Assembly (NCBI GenBank): GCA_021324935.1
Contig: JAJPIE010000012.1
Coordinates: 310,001 to 374,000, forward strand
Direction: 5' to 3'
Source: Acidobacteriota bacterium
GTDB lineage: Bacteria; Acidobacteriota; Terriglobia; Acidiferrales; UBA7541
DNA length: 64,000 nt
In this document: positions 60,721 to 64,000 of the stretch, piece by piece
Numbering within the stretch: position 1 is the stretch's first letter
How the letters are laid out: every line of letters begins with the position of its first letter
The notes under the pieces: model-generated
Database searches by the model: none
What the model was told of the DNA's origin: nothing
What the model saw: the letters and a program-made list of their open reading frames with translations, nothing else
Position numbers and translations under genes: made by a program

Positions 60721-60833
60721 TTTCCCTGCTTTGCAGAGCAAAAAACCGACGAGTCCTCCCAGTCAATTGCAATAACGTTGCCATACCTGTTCTTTCCCAG
60801 ACATGCGCCGCTGAGGTGTGGATTGGCAGGACC

Positions 60834-61307
60834 TCATCGGTGAGATTTTTGGAGTTCGCGGGTGAGGTAGATGATCTGGCCGATGTGGTGGTAGAAGTGG
60901 CTGGCGCAGCGTAGAAACAGGGTGAAGCGATCCCTGGCGTTGGGTTCGCGTTCGGCGGTGTAGGGAGCGGTCCAGCCGGATTCGGACTGTTTTTCGATGG
61001 TGGCGATGACCAGGGCGATGATTTCGTCGAATTTGCGAAGGACTTCGTCTTTGGACGGCTTGCGCGACTCGGTGAATTCGAGATCGCGGTTGCGGATGTA
61101 TCCCGAATCGGCGATGCGCGCACCGATGTAATAGTTGAGATTGCCGGTGAGGTGCAGGACGAGGTGGCCAACGGAATTGCCGTGGGTGAAGGGATTGCCC
61201 CAGAACTGGCCGTCGGTGAGGGGATCGACCCATTTGTGAAGTTCGGCGGCGCGCTCGCGGTATTCGCTGGCAAAGGATGCGCGGATGGTATCGGAAAGTT
61301 GGGTCAT
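60834..61307 (-). CDS. DinB family protein
   Basis: 157 residues from ATG 61307. DinB fold hallmarks: THGNSVGHLVLHLTGNLNYY with the first His ligand, and FLRCASHFYHHIGQIIYLTR with the paired His ligands. The N-terminus resembles short DUF1572-like DinB members. Role unknown; metal-binding four-helix bundle. It is on the same strand as, and directly upstream of, the methyltransferase gene, with about 110 bases between. The frame is open to 61475 but the ATG at 61307 has AGAAAGGGG upstream. Confidence 0.88.
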   Translation of the reverse strand: MTQLSDTIRASFASEYRERAAELHKWVDPLTDGQFWGNPFTHGNSVGHLVLHLTGNLNYYIGARIADSGYIRNRDLEFTESRKPSKDEVLRKFDEIIALVIATIEKQSESGWTAPYTAEREPNARDRFTLFLRCASHFYHHIGQIIYLTRELQKSHR

Positions 61308-61489
61308 GAAAGGCCCCTTTCTCTCAGGGCTCCGGAAGCTTTTAGGAGTTCCATCAAGGAATATTCGAACATTTTGTGCCGCACCCGCGGCGCTGATTCG
61401 TCGAACTCGCGATAACCCAGGCCCGCGGCCTGGACTACCCTCCATCGTGCCTCGCGGCGCTTTCTTCTTGAGCAAAACTATTACGGCCT

Positions 61490-62821
61490 CTATTTCATGG
61501 GAGCGTTGTTACGGAAGATGACGCCCTCCTTCATGACGAAGAAGACGTGTTCGGTCTGACGAATGTTCTGCGTGGGATCGCCGGGAACGGCAACGACGTC
61601 GGCAAGCTTGCCCGATTCGAGCGTGCCGATTTTATCGGCGAGGCCGAGGAGATCGGCGTCGGCGGAGGTGCCGGCTTTCAATGCATCGACAGGCTTCATG
61701 CCGAGATCGACCATTTGATGAAATTCCTCGGCGTTGCGGCCATGGGGGTAAACGCCCGCGTCGGTGCCCAGGCCGATATTCACGCCCTTGGCGAGCGCGC
61801 GCTGGAAGGTGGAATGAAGGGAAGTCATGGCGGCGCGAGCTTTAGCGGCGATGGCGGGAGGAATGTAGACGCCGCGGTCGAACTGCTCCTGAATGCCCTG
61901 CAGGGCCATCAACGTGGGCACAAGATACGTGCCGCGCTGCTTCATCATGTCGAGGTCTTCGTCGTCGAGGAAGGTGCCATGCTCGATGGAGTCGATGCCG
62001 GCGCGGATGGCGCGTTTGGCGGCTTCGGCGCCGTGGGCGTGGGCGGCGGTTTTGCGGCGCAGGGCGTGAGCTTCGTCGACGATGGCATTGAGCTCTTCCT
62101 GGGTGAGTTGCGGCGTGTCCACATCGTCGGTGGGCGAAAGGACGCCGCCGGACGCGCAGACTTTGATCATGTCCGCTCCGTACTTGTGATCGAGGCGGAC
62201 GGCGTAGCGGGCTTGCTCGGGACCATTGATGACGCCATCGAGCGGCCCGGATTCGCGGCCAAAAATGCCGGCGCGAAACCCGTCGGTTCCGTCACAATGG
62301 CCGCCGGTGGCGCCGAGCGCGTGAACGGTGACCAGCATCCGAGGACCGGGGACGTCGCCATTGCGAATCGCGTTGCGCAGGCCGACGTCGAGATAATCGC
62401 TGGAGCCGACATCGCGGACGGTGGTGAAGCCGGCCATCAGGGTGACGCGGGCGTTGACACTGGAATCGAGGGCGCGCTCGGCGATGGTTTTCTGAAGTGT
62501 GTCGAGGCGGGCCTGCTTATAGTCGTCAGAGTAGGGAAACGTGAGATGCGTGTGGGCATCGATGAAGCCCGGAAGGAGCGTGGCGTCGCCCAGATCGATG
62601 ACTTGCGCGCCGGCGGGGATTGCGGCGCTCGAGCCGACGGCGGTGATTTTTCCGCCGGTGACGACAATCAGGCCTGGCGTAACCACGGAATTGCATTTAC
62701 CATCAAAGAGCCGAGCTGCCTTCAGGACGTAGATCTTGTCGGCAGGTTTTTGTCCCTGTCCCATTCCAGGCGCCCACAACATCAGGCAGAAGAGAAGGCT
62801 GCTGAGAATCTTGGCACGCAT
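61490..62821 (-). CDS. Secreted metal-dependent amidohydrolase (imidazolonepropionase-like)
   Basis: 443 residues. An N-terminal signal peptide (residues 1-21) is followed by the amidohydrolase barrel: metal ligands in LLPGFIDAHTHLTFP, HAHGAEAAKRAI and SIEHGTFLDD, with the late Asp in NIGLGTDAGVYPHG. The C-terminal composite beta-sandwich resumes at GTLESGKLADVVAVPGDPTQ. This subclass is often annotated as Xaa-Pro dipeptidase or imidazolonepropionase-like; the substrate cannot be read from sequence. It acts in the periplasm if the signal peptide works. It is followed by a DinB-like gene on the same strand. Confidence 0.9.
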   Translation of the reverse strand: MRAKILSSLLFCLMLWAPGMGQGQKPADKIYVLKAARLFDGKCNSVVTPGLIVVTGGKITAVGSSAAIPAGAQVIDLGDATLLPGFIDAHTHLTFPYSDDYKQARLDTLQKTIAERALDSSVNARVTLMAGFTTVRDVGSSDYLDVGLRNAIRNGDVPGPRMLVTVHALGATGGHCDGTDGFRAGIFGRESGPLDGVINGPEQARYAVRLDHKYGADMIKVCASGGVLSPTDDVDTPQLTQEELNAIVDEAHALRRKTAAHAHGAEAAKRAIRAGIDSIEHGTFLDDEDLDMMKQRGTYLVPTLMALQGIQEQFDRGVYIPPAIAAKARAAMTSLHSTFQRALAKGVNIGLGTDAGVYPHGRNAEEFHQMVDLGMKPVDALKAGTSADADLLGLADKIGTLESGKLADVVAVPGDPTQNIRQTEHVFFVMKEGVIFRNNAPMK

Positions 62822-62960
62822 GAAGGACTCCTTTGTTCTTTGGCGGGCAGAAGCGAAGCAGACTTTATCGTGTCACCGGGAAAAGTCAACAGGCGAGGGA
62901 AGCGATACCCTGACCGAAGGATTGCAAGGAGTTGACTTGCGGTGAACGGGAGATGAAACG

Positions 62961-64000
62961 GTGGGAAATGTTCCACAATTACGCATCCGCGCCGTGAATT
63001 CAGAGGCGATTCGTGCGGGCGGCGAATACGTTTTGTACTGGATGATCGCCAGCCGGCGGCTGCGGTTCAATTTTGCGCTGGACCGCGCGCTGGAGCATTG
63101 CGCGGAATTGCAGAAGCCGCTGGTGGTGTTCGAGGCGCTGCGGATCGGGTACCGCTGGGCGAGCGACCGGATGCACCGGTTCGTGATCGATGGAATGGCG
63201 GATAACGCGCGGACGTGCGAGGCGAAGGGAGTTTGCTATTACCCGTACGTAGAGCCGGCGCCGGATGCGGACAAGGGCCTGCTGCAGGAATTGGCGGAGA
63301 ACGCGTGCGTGGTGGTCACGGACGAGTATCCGTGTTTTTTTCTGCCGCACATGGTGGAGAGCGCGGGAAAACGCCTGGGCGTTGCGCTGGAGGCGGTGGA
63401 TTCGAATGGGTTGCTTCCAATGCGTGCTTGTCCGCAAGCGATGGGGCGAGCGTTCGATTTCCGGCGCTTCCTGCAAAAGGAACTGCCGAAGCATCTGGAC
63501 ACGTTTCCTGCCGCAGATCCGCTGGGCAAGGCGAAGACGGGGCAGGCTGCTTTGCCGCCCAAAATCCACAAAAAATGGCCGGCGGCTTCAAGAGGGCTGC
63601 TTTCCGGCGACCCCGCCCACTTGCAGGAGCTGCCAATCGACCATGGTGTGCGGCCAGCCGAATTGCGCGGCGGGCACGGCAACGCGAGGGCGCACATGCG
63701 GGAATTTCTTGACCGGAAGCTCGCGGATTACGCCGAAAAAAGAAACGAACCGGAGCTGGACGCGGCGAGCGGGCTTTCGCCCTTTGTGCACTTTGGCCAT
63801 TTGAGCGTGCACGAGATATTCACGGAAGTCGCGCGGCGGGAAAAATGGAAGTCGGCCAAACTTTCGTTGCGCGTCACGGGCAGCCGTGAAGGCTGGTGGA
63901 ACATGAGCGCCAGCGCGGAGAGTTTTTTGGACGAATTGCTTACGTGGAGAGAGGTTGGTTTCAACTTCTGCGCGCATCGCGCGGATTACGACCGCTACGA
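62961..64000 (+). CDS. phrB: Class II CPD photolyase (5' part, runs off window)
   Basis: Open to the window end (about 346 codons so far). Start chosen at GTG 62961 with GGGAG 8 bases upstream, giving VGNVPQLRIRAVNSEAIRAG and then GEYVLYWMIASRRLRFNFAL. The N-terminal antenna/photolyase domain (FEALRIGYRWASDRMHRFVI, EAVDSNGLLP) and the beginning of the FAD-binding domain (FVHFGHLSVHEIFTEVARRE, ESFLDELLTWREVGFNFC) match class II photolyases, which repair cyclobutane pyrimidine dimers using light. The C-terminal part is outside the window. Confidence 0.92.
   Translation, partial: MGNVPQLRIRAVNSEAIRAGGEYVLYWMIASRRLRFNFALDRALEHCAELQKPLVVFEALRIGYRWASDRMHRFVIDGMADNARTCEAKGVCYYPYVEPAPDADKGLLQELAENACVVVTDEYPCFFLPHMVESAGKRLGVALEAVDSNGLLPMRACPQAMGRAFDFRRFLQKELPKHLDTFPAADPLGKAKTGQAALPPKIHKKWPAASRGLLSGDPAHLQELPIDHGVRPAELRGGHGNARAHMREFLDRKLADYAEKRNEPELDAASGLSPFVHFGHLSVHEIFTEVARREKWKSAKLSLRVTGSREGWWNMSASAESFLDELLTWREVGFNFCAHRADYDRY

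Noticed and set aside
61547..62935. 462-codon plus-strand open frame
   Set aside because: Antisense shadow of the amidohydrolase, which has clear metal-ligand motifs.
1..64000. CRISPR arrays, tRNA and rRNA genes
   Set aside because: No regular direct repeats with unique spacers and no tRNA or rRNA-like sequence were noticed; the heptad clusters are too short and irregular for CRISPR.

Overview
The window is about 64 kb of GC-rich bacterial chromosome. Its gene content looks like soil Acidobacteriota: DinB-like proteins, DUF2339 and DUF3037 proteins, a HipA-like kinase, a 2-oxoacid dehydrogenase set with lipB, and small lineage-type hypothetical proteins. That assignment is inference from gene content; no rRNA or other marker gene is present.

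Layout. 0-5.6 kb: TetR regulator with an inverted-repeat operator, then an overlapping efflux operon (STAS-TolC fusion, EmrA, EmrB). 5.6-9.5 kb: ECF sigma factor, dihaem cytochrome c peroxidase, prephenate dehydratase, DinB-like protein, small membrane protein. 10.3-19.3 kb: 2-oxoacid dehydrogenase set (lpdA, lipB, E1 alpha, E1 beta, E2), interrupted by a nitroreductase pseudogene, a secreted cupredoxin-like protein and a DUF4440-like protein. 19.3-20.3 kb: one foreign-looking gene between inverted repeats. 20.3-31.7 kb: DUF3037/HipA pair, lysine-rich basic protein, LysM lytic transglycosylase, transglutaminase, HdeD-like protein, GNAT acetyltransferase, giant DUF2339 membrane protein. 31.7-34.4 kb: decayed zone with an esterase fragment, REP-like palindromes, an IS3-family element and a truncated ATPase. 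35.7-39.3 kb: phoB-phoR-phoU behind a Pho box. 40-49 kb: RND efflux operon with one adaptor, two tandem RND pumps and one TolC. 49.6-54.1 kb: pstSCAB-phoU behind a second Pho box. 54.1-59 kb: GT-C-like membrane protein and a NitT/TauT-type ABC transporter. 59.1-60.7 kb: probable type II restriction-modification pair with a frameshifted nuclease. 60.8-64 kb: DinB-like protein, secreted amidohydrolase and the start of a class II photolyase.

Working together. The two Pho loci form one phosphate-sensing and uptake regulon. The E1-E2-E3 genes plus LipB would build and lipoylate a pyruvate or branched-chain 2-oxoacid dehydrogenase. Two separate tripartite efflux systems export small molecules.

Most notable signals: (1) the + strand changes abruptly from C-rich to G-rich near 35.7-35.9 kb whatever the gene orientation, as expected at a replication origin or rearrangement junction; (2) the tandem RND pumps differ at a proton-relay aspartate (Asp-Asn against Asp-Asp), suggesting an asymmetric hetero-oligomer; (3) a STAS domain is fused in frame ahead of a TolC signal peptide; (4) an orphan PD-(D/E)XK-like gene sits between 33-bp inverted repeats; (5) a family of TGTGTA-type palindromes is scattered through the left half.
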